A DNA stretch of 17,166 nucleotides from Armatimonadota bacterium. GTDB taxonomy: Bacteria; Sysuimicrobiota; Sysuimicrobiia; Sysuimicrobiales; JACQTN01. The DNA is taken from contig JACQTN010000205.1 in assembly GCA_016210785.1 (NCBI GenBank), positions 1 through 17,166 of the forward strand. The letters run 5' to 3'. Positions 1 through 6,579 of the stretch are shown here, piece by piece. Position 1 is the stretch's first letter, and each line of letters opens with the position of its first letter. The notes beneath the pieces were generated by a model. It did not search any database, was not told the DNA's origin, and saw nothing but the letters and a program-made list of their open reading frames with translations. The position numbers and the translations under genes were made by a program.

Positions 1-2
1 AT

Positions 3-266
3 ATGCACAGGGGGTCGATCAAGCAGGGTGAATACCATCCGTTGCAGATGGGCTACTCACGACCGAATGCTGATTGCTCGAATTGCCGCACACCGGTAAA
101 GAATCTCTATATCTGCGGCTCGAGCGTGCATCCGGGTGGGTTGATCACGTTTGGCCCCGGATATCTGGGCGCCAACGCCGTCGTTGAGGATCTGGGAATA
201 AAGAAATGGTGGAAGGAGCCCGAAAGTGTAACAGCAGCCAAGGCAGCTGGGTTGCTGCCGTCGTGA
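3..266 (+). CDS. Phytoene desaturase (CrtI)-like FAD oxidoreductase, C-terminal end (5' end outside window)
   Basis: Only the last ~87 residues are present; the frame is open at the left edge, so the gene starts upstream. The tail contains NLYICGSSVHPGG followed by GPGYLGANAV. This matches the C-terminal FAD-contacting segment of the CrtI/phytoene-dehydrogenase-like flavoprotein family, where the motif is roughly 'LYLcGaSthPGGgv.G..G..AA'. The family dehydrogenates or isomerises lipophilic polyenes, but many bacterial members have unknown substrates, so no reaction is assigned. A second gene of the same family starts 67 bp downstream after a strong Shine-Dalgarno, so the two form a tandem pair and probably an operon. 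This stretch is visibly less GC-rich than the nuo genes that follow. Family: fairly sure. Function: unknown. Confidence 0.75.
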   Translation: MHRGSIKQGEYHPLQMGYSRPNADCSNCRTPVKNLYICGSSVHPGGLITFGPGYLGANAVVEDLGIKKWWKEPESVTAAKAAGLLPS

Positions 267-333
267 TGACCGGTGTTGGGCGGTCTCGCCCGCATCGAAG
301 TTGTATAACAGCTCAGCAAGAAGGAGGTAGACA

Positions 334-909
334 GTGCCCGACGCAGAGTATGATGTGGTAATGGTGGGAGCCGGCACAAAAACACTAAACGTGGGATTGT
401 ACCTGGCGAAGTACGGTGGCATGCAGTGCGCGATGTTCGAGAGGCACGACGAGGCGGGCGGCTGTATGGCCGGCGAGGAACACGCCGTGCCCGGGTTCAT
501 CAACCCGAGGCACGCCTACGGGTGTGCCGGCGACTACTGGGAGCCGATCGTCCGCGACTTTCCCGAGGAGGCCAAGGAATTCGATCTCGCCAACCCTCAG
601 CCAGCGACCTGTCCGAACGGCATCATCTTCGAGGAAGACCACAAGTGCGTTGTTACGTACAACATCGCCGTCGATCCCACGCAGGAAAAAACCGCGGCGA
701 AGATCGCGCGCTTCTCTCAGAAGGACGCGGACACGTGGTTTCGGCTGGCGAACTCGGGGGGCCAGAAGGGTTTACTTGCCTTGAAAAAGATGATGCTCAA
801 TCCGCCCCCGGCCAGCCCCTTCGAGCCGAATCCCCTCATGGCGCTCTACTTCGACCCCGAAATGGAGATGGATCCCGGCTGGGTGGGCTGCAGCCGCACC
901 TTCCCGTGA
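334..909 (+). CDS. Second CrtI-like FAD oxidoreductase, N-terminal part only; truncated at a junction near 880
   Basis: The GTG start at 334 is supported by a near-perfect AAGGAGGT at 321-328. Residues 6-21 form the Rossmann FAD motif (DVVMVGAGTKTLNVGLYLAK), followed by a glutamate at the end of beta-2 (FERHDEAGGC), as in phytoene-desaturase-like flavoproteins. It carries K and T in place of the usual small residues after GAG. Family members are about 500 residues; this frame stops at 191. The last ~12 codons (from about WVGCSRTF) are not family sequence: from about 879 the same DNA, read one frame over, encodes NuoL. I therefore read 334-~878 as the genuine gene fragment and the remainder up to the TGA as a readthrough artefact of the junction. 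It could be an assembly chimera or a real deletion/translocation. Confidence 0.7.
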   Translation: MPDAEYDVVMVGAGTKTLNVGLYLAKYGGMQCAMFERHDEAGGCMAGEEHAVPGFINPRHAYGCAGDYWEPIVRDFPEEAKEFDLANPQPATCPNGIIFEEDHKCVVTYNIAVDPTQEKTAAKIARFSQKDADTWFRLANSGGQKGLLALKKMMLNPPPASPFEPNPLMALYFDPEMEMDPGWVGCSRTFP

Positions 910-1640
910 CGGCGCTCACCTTCGTGATCGGCGGGCTGGCCCTGGCTGGGGTGCCGCCGCTGGTGGGCTTCTTCAGCAAGGACCTGATCCTGGTCACGGC
1001 GCTGGAGGAGCGCCACTACGTGCTGTGGCTCATGGGTACGGGCGCGGCGCTGCTCACCGCGATCTACACCGCGCGCGCCGCCGGCCGCACGTTCTTCGGA
1101 ACGCCGGGGCCGGCCGTGAAGGAGGCGCATCACCTGCACGAGGCGCCCGGATCCATGGCCGTGCCGCTATGGGTGCTGGCGGCGCTGTCGGTGGCCGGCG
1201 GCGTGCTGGGGGCGACCTGGACCGGCGAGCCGCTGCAGCACTTCCTGCGGCCGGTGGTGGGCGCGAAGCCGGCCCACGCCCCGCTGGCGGAAGGGCTGGC
1301 GGTCGCCGTCGCGGTCCTGGGGCTCCTCCTGGGCTGGGCGGGCTACGTCACCGGGCGGCTGCGCGTTGGCGCGCCGGCCCTGGCGGAGACCGTGGCGCGG
1401 CGGTTCTACATTGAAGCGGCGTATGACCTGCTGGTGGTCAGGCCCCTCAAGTTCGGGGCGCGGGTCTCCGCGGCAGCCATCGATCCCCTGGTGATCGACG
1501 GCGCTGTGAACGGCGTGGGACGGCTGGTGCAGGTGGCGGGCACGGGGTTGCGCCACCTGCAGACCGGCTACGTCAGGGCGTACGCCGCGGTGCTGCTGGC
1601 CGGGACCGTCATCGCGCTGGGGTACTGGTTGATCCGATGA
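879..1640 (+). CDS. nuoL: NADH-quinone oxidoreductase subunit L (NuoL), C-terminal ~253 residues
   Basis: The frame enters recognisable NuoL at GGLQPHLPVTALTF and continues through LAGVPPLVGFFSKDLIL, a conserved block around the discontinuous helix of the antiporter-like core. It ends with the C-terminal extension, including IDGAVNGVGRL, LQTGYVRAYA and a final membrane segment; in complex I this part holds the long lateral helix. Complete NuoL is usually 600-650 residues, so about 60% is missing on the left. No start belongs to this fragment: the upstream DNA is a CrtI-like gene in another frame. A GTG at 906 could restart translation but would not give a functional subunit. The stop overlaps the nuoM ATG (ATGA at 1637-1640), the normal nuo operon coupling, so the right side is intact. 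Identity is very secure; the 5' boundary lies between about 873 and 885. Confidence 0.9.
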   Translation: MGGLQPHLPVTALTFVIGGLALAGVPPLVGFFSKDLILVTALEERHYVLWLMGTGAALLTAIYTARAAGRTFFGTPGPAVKEAHHLHEAPGSMAVPLWVLAALSVAGGVLGATWTGEPLQHFLRPVVGAKPAHAPLAEGLAVAVAVLGLLLGWAGYVTGRLRVGAPALAETVARRFYIEAAYDLLVVRPLKFGARVSAAAIDPLVIDGAVNGVGRLVQVAGTGLRHLQTGYVRAYAAVLLAGTVIALGYWLIR

Positions 1641-3145
1641 TCCTCACCTGGCTCATCCTCTTCCCGATCGCCGGCGCCGTCGCGGTGGCCCTGGTGCCCC
1701 GCGAGCGCCGGGACCTCATCCGCGCCCTCGGGCTGGCCGCGAGCCTGGTGGCCCTGGCCGTGGCCGCCTGGCTCTTCGCGGTGTTCCAGCCGGGCCTGGC
1801 AGGCATGCAGTTTGAAGAGCGCGTGCCGTGGGTGCCGGGCCTCGGCATCACGTACCACCTGGGCGTGGACGGGATCTCCATCCTGCTGGTCGGCCTCACC
1901 GCGGTGCTCTTCCCCGTGAGCCTGCTGGCCTCGTGGGACTCCATCCAGGAGCGGGTCAAGGAGTTCAACGTCCTCATGCTCCTGCTGGAGGCGGCGATCC
2001 TGGGGACCTTCCTGGCCCTGGACCTGATCCTCTTCTATGTCTTCTGGGAGGCCGTGCTGGTGCCCATGTACTTTCTCATCGGCCTGTGGGGCGGCGAGCG
2101 GCGCACCTACGCGGCGGTCAAGTTCATCCTGTACACCATGGCAGGCAGCGTCCTGATGCTGGTGGCCATCATCGTCCTGTATCTGGTCGCGTCCCCCTCG
2201 GGCGGCCGCACCTTCGACCTGCTCGCTCTCCAGCAGGCGCGGTTGGAGCCTGGCCTGCAAACCTGGCTGTTCCTGGCGTTTGCGCTCGCCTTCGCCATCA
2301 AGGTGCCGGTGTGGCCCTTCCATACCTGGCTGCCTGACGCCCACGTGGAGGCGCCCACCGCGGGCAGCGTGATCCTGGCAGGCGTGCTCCTGAAGATGGG
2401 GACCTATGGGTTCCTGCGCTTCGCCCTGCCGCTGTTCCCTCAGGCCAGCCGCGACTTCGTGGCGCTCGCCTCGGTGCTGGCGGTGATCGGGATCCTGTAC
2501 GGGGGCGCGGTGGCGTGGGCGCAGGGCGACGTGAAGCGCCTGGTGGCCTACTCCAGCGTCAGCCACCTGGGCTTCGTGATGCTCGGGATGTTCTCGCTGA
2601 CGCTGCAGGGCGTCCAGGGGAGCATCCTGCAGATGGTTAACCACGGCGTCAGCACCGGCGCGCTCTTCCTCATCGTGGGCGTGCTCTACGACCGCACCCA
2701 CTCCCGCATGATGGAGGACTACGGCGGCGTGGCGAAGCTGATGCCCTCCTTCGCGGCGATCGTCCTCCTGGTCACGCTGTCCTCCGCGGCGCTGCCGGGC
2801 ACCAACGGGTTCGTGGGCGAGTTCCTCATCCTGCTGGGTACGTTCCGGGCCAACCCCGTTTATGCGGCGGTCGCCGCGGGCGGGGTGATCCTCTCCGCGG
2901 TCTACCTGCTCTGGATGGTGCAGCGCGTGATGCACGGCCCGGTGACGGAGAAGTTCCGGCACCTGCTGCCCGACGTCAACCGGCGCGAGGTGCTGGTCTT
3001 TGTGCCGCTGCTGCTGCTGATCCTCTGGATGGGCATCTACCCGAAGCCCTTCCTGTCACGGACGGAGGCGTCGGTGCAGGCGCTGCTGGCGCACGTGCAG
3101 GCGAAGACGACGGCCTTTGTGCCGCAGCGGGAGGGTCCTCCGTGA
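1637..3145 (+). CDS. nuoM: NADH-quinone oxidoreductase subunit M (NuoM)
   Basis: A membrane-domain, proton-pumping antiporter-like subunit of respiratory complex I, 502 residues, the normal full length. About 14 hydrophobic helices can be read. The conserved charged channel residues are present: E138 in FWEAVLVPM (equivalent to E. coli E144), K222 in FAIKVPVWPFHTW (K234) and K253 in LLKMGTYG (K265). The LPDAHVEAPTAGSVILAGV and KRLVAYSSVSHLG signatures are intact. The ATG overlaps the nuoL stop and the gene ends in GTGA, which overlaps the nuoN start, so nuoL-M-N are translationally coupled. There is no sign of frameshift. Confidence 0.97.
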   Translation: MILTWLILFPIAGAVAVALVPRERRDLIRALGLAASLVALAVAAWLFAVFQPGLAGMQFEERVPWVPGLGITYHLGVDGISILLVGLTAVLFPVSLLASWDSIQERVKEFNVLMLLLEAAILGTFLALDLILFYVFWEAVLVPMYFLIGLWGGERRTYAAVKFILYTMAGSVLMLVAIIVLYLVASPSGGRTFDLLALQQARLEPGLQTWLFLAFALAFAIKVPVWPFHTWLPDAHVEAPTAGSVILAGVLLKMGTYGFLRFALPLFPQASRDFVALASVLAVIGILYGGAVAWAQGDVKRLVAYSSVSHLGFVMLGMFSLTLQGVQGSILQMVNHGVSTGALFLIVGVLYDRTHSRMMEDYGGVAKLMPSFAAIVLLVTLSSAALPGTNGFVGEFLILLGTFRANPVYAAVAAGGVILSAVYLLWMVQRVMHGPVTEKFRHLLPDVNRREVLVFVPLLLLILWMGIYPKPFLSRTEASVQALLAHVQAKTTAFVPQREGPP

Positions 3146-4608
3146 CGCGCCCGGTGATCTCGGCGGACCTGGGCGCCGTGGCGCCGGAGCTGATCGTGGC
3201 CGTGGCCGCCCTGCTGGCGCTGACCGTTGACCTCTTCCTGCCCGCGGAACGCCGCCGCGTCCTGCTGTGGGTGAGCCTGGCCGGGATCGCGCTGGCGTTC
3301 TGGTCGGCGGCACAGATGGGTGGCGCGTCTCGGGAGACCTTCGGCGGCATGTACGTGCGGGACGGACTCACCAACTTCCTGCAGATGCTGGTGCTGGCCG
3401 CGGCGGGCACCAGCCTGCTGCTGGCCGCGGGATACGTGCGGCGGACCGGCCTGGAGAGCGGCGAGTTCTACATGCTGGCCCTCAGCGCGGCCCTTGGTGC
3501 CATGTTGATGGCGGCGTCGCGGGACCTGGTGCTGCTGTTTCTGGGGCTGGAGACGCTGTCCATCCCGCTGTACGTCATGGCCGCGATCCTCCGCCTCAAC
3601 CCGCGCTCCCAGGAGGCCGGGCTCAAGTACTTCCTGCTGGGCGCGTTTGCCACGGCGTTCTTCCTGTACGGAATCGCGTTGATCTACGGTGCCACCGGCA
3701 CGACCAACTTCGTCGCGGTGGCGGCGAAGGTAAGGTCGGCCGGGCTCGCCGGAGATCCGCTGCTGGGGGTGGGCATCGGCTTCCTCACCATCGGTCTCGG
3801 CTTCAAGGCGGCTGCCGTTCCGTTCCACTCGTGGGCCCCGGACGTCTACGAGGGGGCCCCGCTGCCCATCACCGCCTTCATGGCGGTGGTGGCCAAGATC
3901 GGGGCGTTTGCCGCCTTCCTGCGCGTCTTTCCCCTGGCGCTGCCCGACGTGGCCGGCCGCTGGAGCCTCATGCTCGCCGCGGTCGCCGTCCTCACCATGA
4001 TCCTGGGCAACGCCGTGGCGCTGCTGCAGACCAACGTGAAGCGGCTGCTGGCCTACTCCAGCATCGCCCACGCCGGTTATCTGCTGGTCGGGATCGTGGC
4101 CGCGGGGAGCGCGGGCGTGTGGAGCGTCCTCTATTACCTGGCGGCCTACACGTTCATGACGCTGGGTGCCTTCGGCGTGGTGCTGGCGTTTGTGGGGCCC
4201 GGGGGCCGTGAAGCGGACGAGCTGGCCGACCTGCAGGGAGCGGCGCGCGGCGCGCCCTGGCTGGGCGCGGCCATGGCGGTGTGCATGATGGCGCTGGCCG
4301 GGCTTCCCCCCACCGGCGGATTCATCGCCAAGCTCTACGTCTTCACCGCCGCCGTGGAGTCCGGCCACCTCTGGCTGGTCGTGGTCGGCGTGCTGACCAG
4401 CGTCGTCTCAGCGTACTACTATCTGCGCGTCGCGTACGTGATGTTTACCGGCGAGCCGCGCCCCGGAACGCGCGTGGTGGTCTCACCGGGGACGGGTGCG
4501 GGCATCGTCATCGCGGTGGCGCTGGTGATGGCGCTGGGCGTGTTGCCGGCGCCCGTGACCACCCTGGCGCAGCGGGTGGCCCAGCAGTTAATCGCGGCGG
4601 TGAAATAA
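3142..4608 (+). CDS. nuoN: NADH-quinone oxidoreductase subunit N (NuoN)
   Basis: The third antiporter-like membrane subunit of complex I, 488 residues. The GTG start overlaps the nuoM stop (GTGA), and M-T-R-P begins the protein. Key residues are E137 in FLGLETLSIPLY (E. coli E133), K222 in LGFKAAAVPFHSWAPD (K217) and K252 in VVAKIGAFAAF (K247); VKRLLAYSSIAHAGY is also present. These features distinguish NuoN from NuoM/L, which carry HTWLPDAH-type motifs. It is the last nuo gene here: the next gene (HU) is 90 bp downstream and is not functionally related. I see no hairpin terminator in that 90 bp, so readthrough into the HU gene is possible. Confidence 0.97.
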   Translation: MTRPVISADLGAVAPELIVAVAALLALTVDLFLPAERRRVLLWVSLAGIALAFWSAAQMGGASRETFGGMYVRDGLTNFLQMLVLAAAGTSLLLAAGYVRRTGLESGEFYMLALSAALGAMLMAASRDLVLLFLGLETLSIPLYVMAAILRLNPRSQEAGLKYFLLGAFATAFFLYGIALIYGATGTTNFVAVAAKVRSAGLAGDPLLGVGIGFLTIGLGFKAAAVPFHSWAPDVYEGAPLPITAFMAVVAKIGAFAAFLRVFPLALPDVAGRWSLMLAAVAVLTMILGNAVALLQTNVKRLLAYSSIAHAGYLLVGIVAAGSAGVWSVLYYLAAYTFMTLGAFGVVLAFVGPGGREADELADLQGAARGAPWLGAAMAVCMMALAGLPPTGGFIAKLYVFTAAVESGHLWLVVVGVLTSVVSAYYYLRVAYVMFTGEPRPGTRVVVSPGTGAGIVIAVALVMALGVLPAPVTTLAQRVAQQLIAAVK

Positions 4609-4698
4609 GAGTGGGTGGAGGGTTCGGCATTTCGTACACATTTGGGTAGAAAGGGTAGTGGGGTAACGCACACACCACATCACGAGGGAGGTGCGAGG

Positions 4699-4986
4699 AT
4701 GGCGAAGGCGATGACGAAGTCCAGGATCGCGGACATGCTCGCGACCAGGGTAGGCGTCACGAAGAAGACGGCGGGCCAGTTCCTGGACGAGCTGGCGAAG
4801 CTGGCCTACAAGGAGGCCAAGAACACCTTCACGCTCCCCGGGATCGGGAAGCTGGTTCTGTCCAACCGGAAGGCCCGCATGGGCCGCAACCCGCAGACGG
4901 GCGAGCCCATCAAGATCCCGGCCCGGCGCGTGGTGCGCTTCCGGGTGGCGAAGGCCGCCAAGGACGCCATCTTGGGCAAGCGCTGA
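4699..4986 (+). CDS. hup: HU family DNA-binding protein
   Basis: A 95-residue histone-like protein that bends and compacts nucleoid DNA as a dimer. The ATG at 4699 is chosen because GAGGGAGGTG lies at 4684-4693 and because MAKAMTKSRIADMLA is a normal HU N-terminus; a longer upstream reading frame has no family support. Typical features are the helical dimerisation half (residues ~5-45), the FTLPGIGKL turn, and the DNA-contacting beta arm with RMGRNPQTGEPIKIPAR (the RNP motif whose proline intercalates into the minor groove). It ends in AAKDAIL plus a basic tail. The gene stands alone between nuoN and a terminator. I see no convincing -10/-35 in the 90 bp upstream. Confidence 0.96.
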   Translation: MAKAMTKSRIADMLATRVGVTKKTAGQFLDELAKLAYKEAKNTFTLPGIGKLVLSNRKARMGRNPQTGEPIKIPARRVVRFRVAKAAKDAILGKR

Positions 4987-5007
4987 CAATCTGTCCGGGG
5001 CACTCCG

Positions 5008-5050
5008 GCGGCCGGCCGGGGGAAGTGGCTCCCCCGCCGGCCGCTTCTCT
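5008..5050 (+). terminator. Hairpin terminator after the HU gene
   Basis: The arm at 5008-5022 (GCGGCCGGCCGGGGG) pairs with 5031-5044 (CCCCCGCCGGCCGC), a 14-bp GC-rich stem with one bulged C and an 8-nt loop, followed by TTCTCT. It begins 22 bp after the HU stop. The T-tract is short, so termination is likely but not a textbook case. The hairpin also separates HU from the convergent higA gene. Confidence 0.7.
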
Positions 5051-5062
5051 GCCACCCCGTCA

Positions 5063-5470
5063 TCAGCGCCCGTCACGGACTGCGCCGAGATCCGCCCCCG
5101 AACCGCTGGGGAGTCGCTTCTCACGGCGCCGCGGCGGTCGGTCACGGGCCTTATCCGTCAGGACAATAACCTCTTTCGTGAGGCGATCGCGGAGGCGGTC
5201 CTTCTGTACGTCCAGGTCGTATCTCGCCTGCAGGTTAAGCCAGAACCGCTCCGAGTTGCCGAAGTAGCGCGCCAGTCGAAGCGCTGTATCTGCGCTGATG
5301 GCCCGCTCGCCGTGAACGATCTCGTTGATCCGCCGCGGCGGCACGCTGATGTCCCTCGCCAGGCGATACTGGGTGATCCCCAGTGGCCGCAGAAACTCCT
5401 GAAGGAGAATCTCCCCGGGATGAATTGGAGGGAATTTTCGGGACACCACTTTGGAGCCTCGTTCAATCAT
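5063..5470 (-). CDS. higA: HigA-type antitoxin (HTH, VapI/HigA family), orphaned
   Basis: A 135-residue XRE/VapI-type antitoxin of the HigBA toxin-antitoxin family. The ATG at 5470 is chosen because its first bases overlap the stop of the HigB remnant (ATGATTGA), the usual higB-higA coupling. FPPIHPGEILLQEFL and the helix-turn-helix LGITQYRLARDISVPPRRINEIVHG (residues ~27-55), then FGNSERFWLNLQARYDL, are the HigA signature. HigA normally neutralises HigB and represses its own promoter. It is longer than the ~100-residue norm: a basic tail of about 30 residues (KARDRPPRRREKR and onward) follows the conserved domain. Its toxin is 5'-truncated, so this is probably an orphan regulator, possibly without its original promoter. 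Confidence 0.9.
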   Translation of the reverse strand: MIERGSKVVSRKFPPIHPGEILLQEFLRPLGITQYRLARDISVPPRRINEIVHGERAISADTALRLARYFGNSERFWLNLQARYDLDVQKDRLRDRLTKEVIVLTDKARDRPPRRREKRLPSGSGADLGAVRDGR

Positions 5471-5609
5471 GGTAGTCCGTGATCTCGACGTCATACGCGT
5501 CCCTCCCACGCCAGACGAAGCAGATGCGCCACCGGTCGTTGATGCGGATGCTGTGCTGCCCCTGGCGATCACCCCTCAGTTTCTCCAGGCGGTTCCCCGC
5601 TCTGCGAGA
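5463..5609 (-). pseudogene. higB: HigB toxin remnant (C-terminal ~48 residues, 5' half lost)
   Basis: Read on the minus strand from 5609, the frame gives AGNRLEKLRGDRQGQHSI, then RINDRWRICFVWR, then DAYDVEITDYHD and a stop at 5463. This is the C-terminal half of HigB/RelE-superfamily mRNA interferases, including the conserved GDR.GQ.SIRIND.WRICF block. The family is about 90 residues, and the N-terminal half is absent: immediately upstream the frame hits TAA (plus-strand 5610-5612), and no frame further upstream resembles HigB. No start codon is available, so no functional toxin can be made. The 8-nt overlap with higA is preserved, showing that this was an intact higBA operon before the break. 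Confidence 0.85.
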
Positions 5610-5614
5610 TTACG

Positions 5615-5935
5615 GTGAATTTCTTTCGCTTGGCAAGGGCAGTTTACGACTACCTGCAGCTCGACTGCGGTGTAGAGGCCCAGTTGCACCTGTATGGGAT
5701 CAAAGAGTTCCTGCTGAAACCCTATCACCCTGAAGCCATTGGCTATCTCGACAGAGTCTTTCATCAGCCGCGGTATGCCCGGGATGAGTTGAGGTCGGGG
5801 GCGATCCAAGTGCCGGCTGATTTTGATCCCGACAACTTAGCTCTTAGGGTCCTGGAACGGGTTTATGGCCGGTTCGGATACAAGCGAGAGCACATACCAT
5901 TCTTTGATGAGCATGGGAAGTTTCTTCTGGCCTGA
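5615..5935 (+). CDS. Hypothetical protein, ~106 residues, unrecognised; possibly itself truncated at its 5' end
   Basis: I do not recognise this protein. It is soluble-looking, acidic/aromatic and mostly helical, with FFRLARAVYDYLQL near the start, KEFLLKPYHPEAIGYLDRVF in the middle and LRVLERVYGRFGYKREHIPF near the end. There is no signal peptide or membrane segment. Two things argue that it is real: the amino-acid usage is protein-like, and a small hairpin with a T-rich tail sits 14 bp after its stop on the same strand. The start is uncertain. GTG at 5615 is the first usable codon but has only a weak purine stretch before it, and the frame stays open further upstream into the HigB remnant. 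It begins almost exactly where HigB breaks off, so it may be the C-terminal piece of a larger gene brought in by the same rearrangement. Confidence 0.5.
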   Translation: MNFFRLARAVYDYLQLDCGVEAQLHLYGIKEFLLKPYHPEAIGYLDRVFHQPRYARDELRSGAIQVPADFDPDNLALRVLERVYGRFGYKREHIPFFDEHGKFLLA

Positions 5936-5948
5936 TACGTCGATGTTC

Positions 5949-5976
5949 CACTGGCCCAGCCAGTGCTTATTTACTT
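5949..5976 (+). terminator. Small hairpin terminator downstream of the 5615-5935 gene
   Basis: CACTGGC (5949-5955) pairs with GCCAGTG (5959-5965) around a 3-nt CCA loop, and CTTATTTACTT follows on the plus strand. It sits 14 bp after the stop at 5935 and between two convergent genes. On the minus strand no T-run follows it, so its orientation fits termination of the plus-strand gene. Confidence 0.55.
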
Positions 5977-6281
5977 CCCGTGATAATGTAGCGGACAAAT
6001 TCGTGGGTCCAGAGGCAAAACGGTCCTTCTACCTCGAATCGGCTGAGCCGTGATCCCCTCTCCATGTAGGGCCGGATGGCGAGACCGGGACAGAGGCTCT
6101 CGGCGACGGCCCTGACTTCGCTGAGCCTTGGTTGTATCTCGACATAGGGAATGGGTGCCACGTAGAGTGTGTATCGCTCCGGGTGGGTATCGCGGTCTGC
6201 GGGTTGCGCGGTCGAAGGTATCAGAACGGCGAGGGCACCTGCGATCGCGAACGCTGAAACCGGCCGACGTTCAGGACGCAT
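5967..6281 (-). CDS. Small predicted exported protein, third gene of the toxin-antitoxin operon
   Basis: 104 residues, no family recognised. The N-terminus looks like a Sec signal peptide: basic MRPERRP, hydrophobic SAFAIAGALAVLIPS, then TAQPA|D as a plausible signal-peptidase I site near residue 29. The mature part is ~75 residues with two cysteines (SLCPG, PFCLW) and aromatic strands (RYTLYVAPIPYVEIQP; HEFVRYII). Its ATG overlaps the toxin stop by 11 nt (ATG 6281-6279, toxin TGA 6273-6271), so it is probably translated from the same transcript, although its own Shine-Dalgarno is weak. An exported protein is unexpected in a type II TA operon. It could be an unrelated passenger or a chance ORF; the convincing signal peptide favours a real gene. 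Confidence 0.5.
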   Translation of the reverse strand: MRPERRPVSAFAIAGALAVLIPSTAQPADRDTHPERYTLYVAPIPYVEIQPRLSEVRAVAESLCPGLAIRPYMERGSRLSRFEVEGPFCLWTHEFVRYIITGSK

Positions 6282-6579
6282 CTTCGACGCGTGTCTTGAG
6301 ATGTCGTTCGAGGTCGCGATAGAAGTTTTCGTGCTGGCCGATGTCCAGGAAGATTACCGACGTATCTTTTTCGCTGATCAGGTAGGCGAGGAGGTATTGA
6401 TCGTTCTGCGCGCGGAACTTCCAGACCCAGACATCCTGCAGCGCTCCCCGCTTTCTCTCACCTTGGCGGGGATCTTCCAGTATCTTTTTCTGCTCTTCGT
6501 CGAGGATCTGGCGAACCATGGGAAGCAGCCGCTTCCGCCGCCTATTGTACCGGGGTGCGGCCAGCCCCCTCCACGTCAT
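6271..6579 (-). CDS. RelE/ParE-family toxin of a type II toxin-antitoxin system
   Basis: 102 residues, the usual length. The ATG at 6579 is chosen because it overlaps the antitoxin stop (ATGA) and has GGGGAGGA about 12 nt upstream; an in-frame TTG at 6600 is the alternative. The sequence follows the RelE/ParE fold: an N-terminal helical pair (PRYNRRRKRL, MVRQILDEEQKKILEDP), then ERKRGALQDVWVWKFRAQ and LLAYLISEKDTSVIFLDIG strands, and the terminal HENFYRDLERHL helix. Family members either cleave mRNA at the ribosome (RelE) or poison gyrase (ParE); the C-terminal ENFYRDL block resembles the subgroup often annotated simply 'RelE/ParE'. I cannot decide the target. It is cotranscribed with the upstream RHH antitoxin and overlapped by a small exported-protein gene downstream. 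Confidence 0.85.
   Translation of the reverse strand: MTWRGLAAPRYNRRRKRLLPMVRQILDEEQKKILEDPRQGERKRGALQDVWVWKFRAQNDQYLLAYLISEKDTSVIFLDIGQHENFYRDLERHLKTRVEDAS

Noticed and set aside
1568..4368. Long minus-strand frames opposite nuoM and nuoN
   Set aside because: Shadow frames of high-GC genes; charged, repetitive translations without start signals or domains.
4609..4698. Possible promoter for the HU gene (TTGGGT ... TAACGC and similar)
   Set aside because: No hexamer pair matches well enough at a sensible spacing to claim a promoter.
5576..5809. Minus-strand frame upstream of the HigB remnant as a frameshifted HigB N-terminus
   Set aside because: Its translation shows no HigB/RelE features, so a simple frameshift does not explain the missing toxin half.
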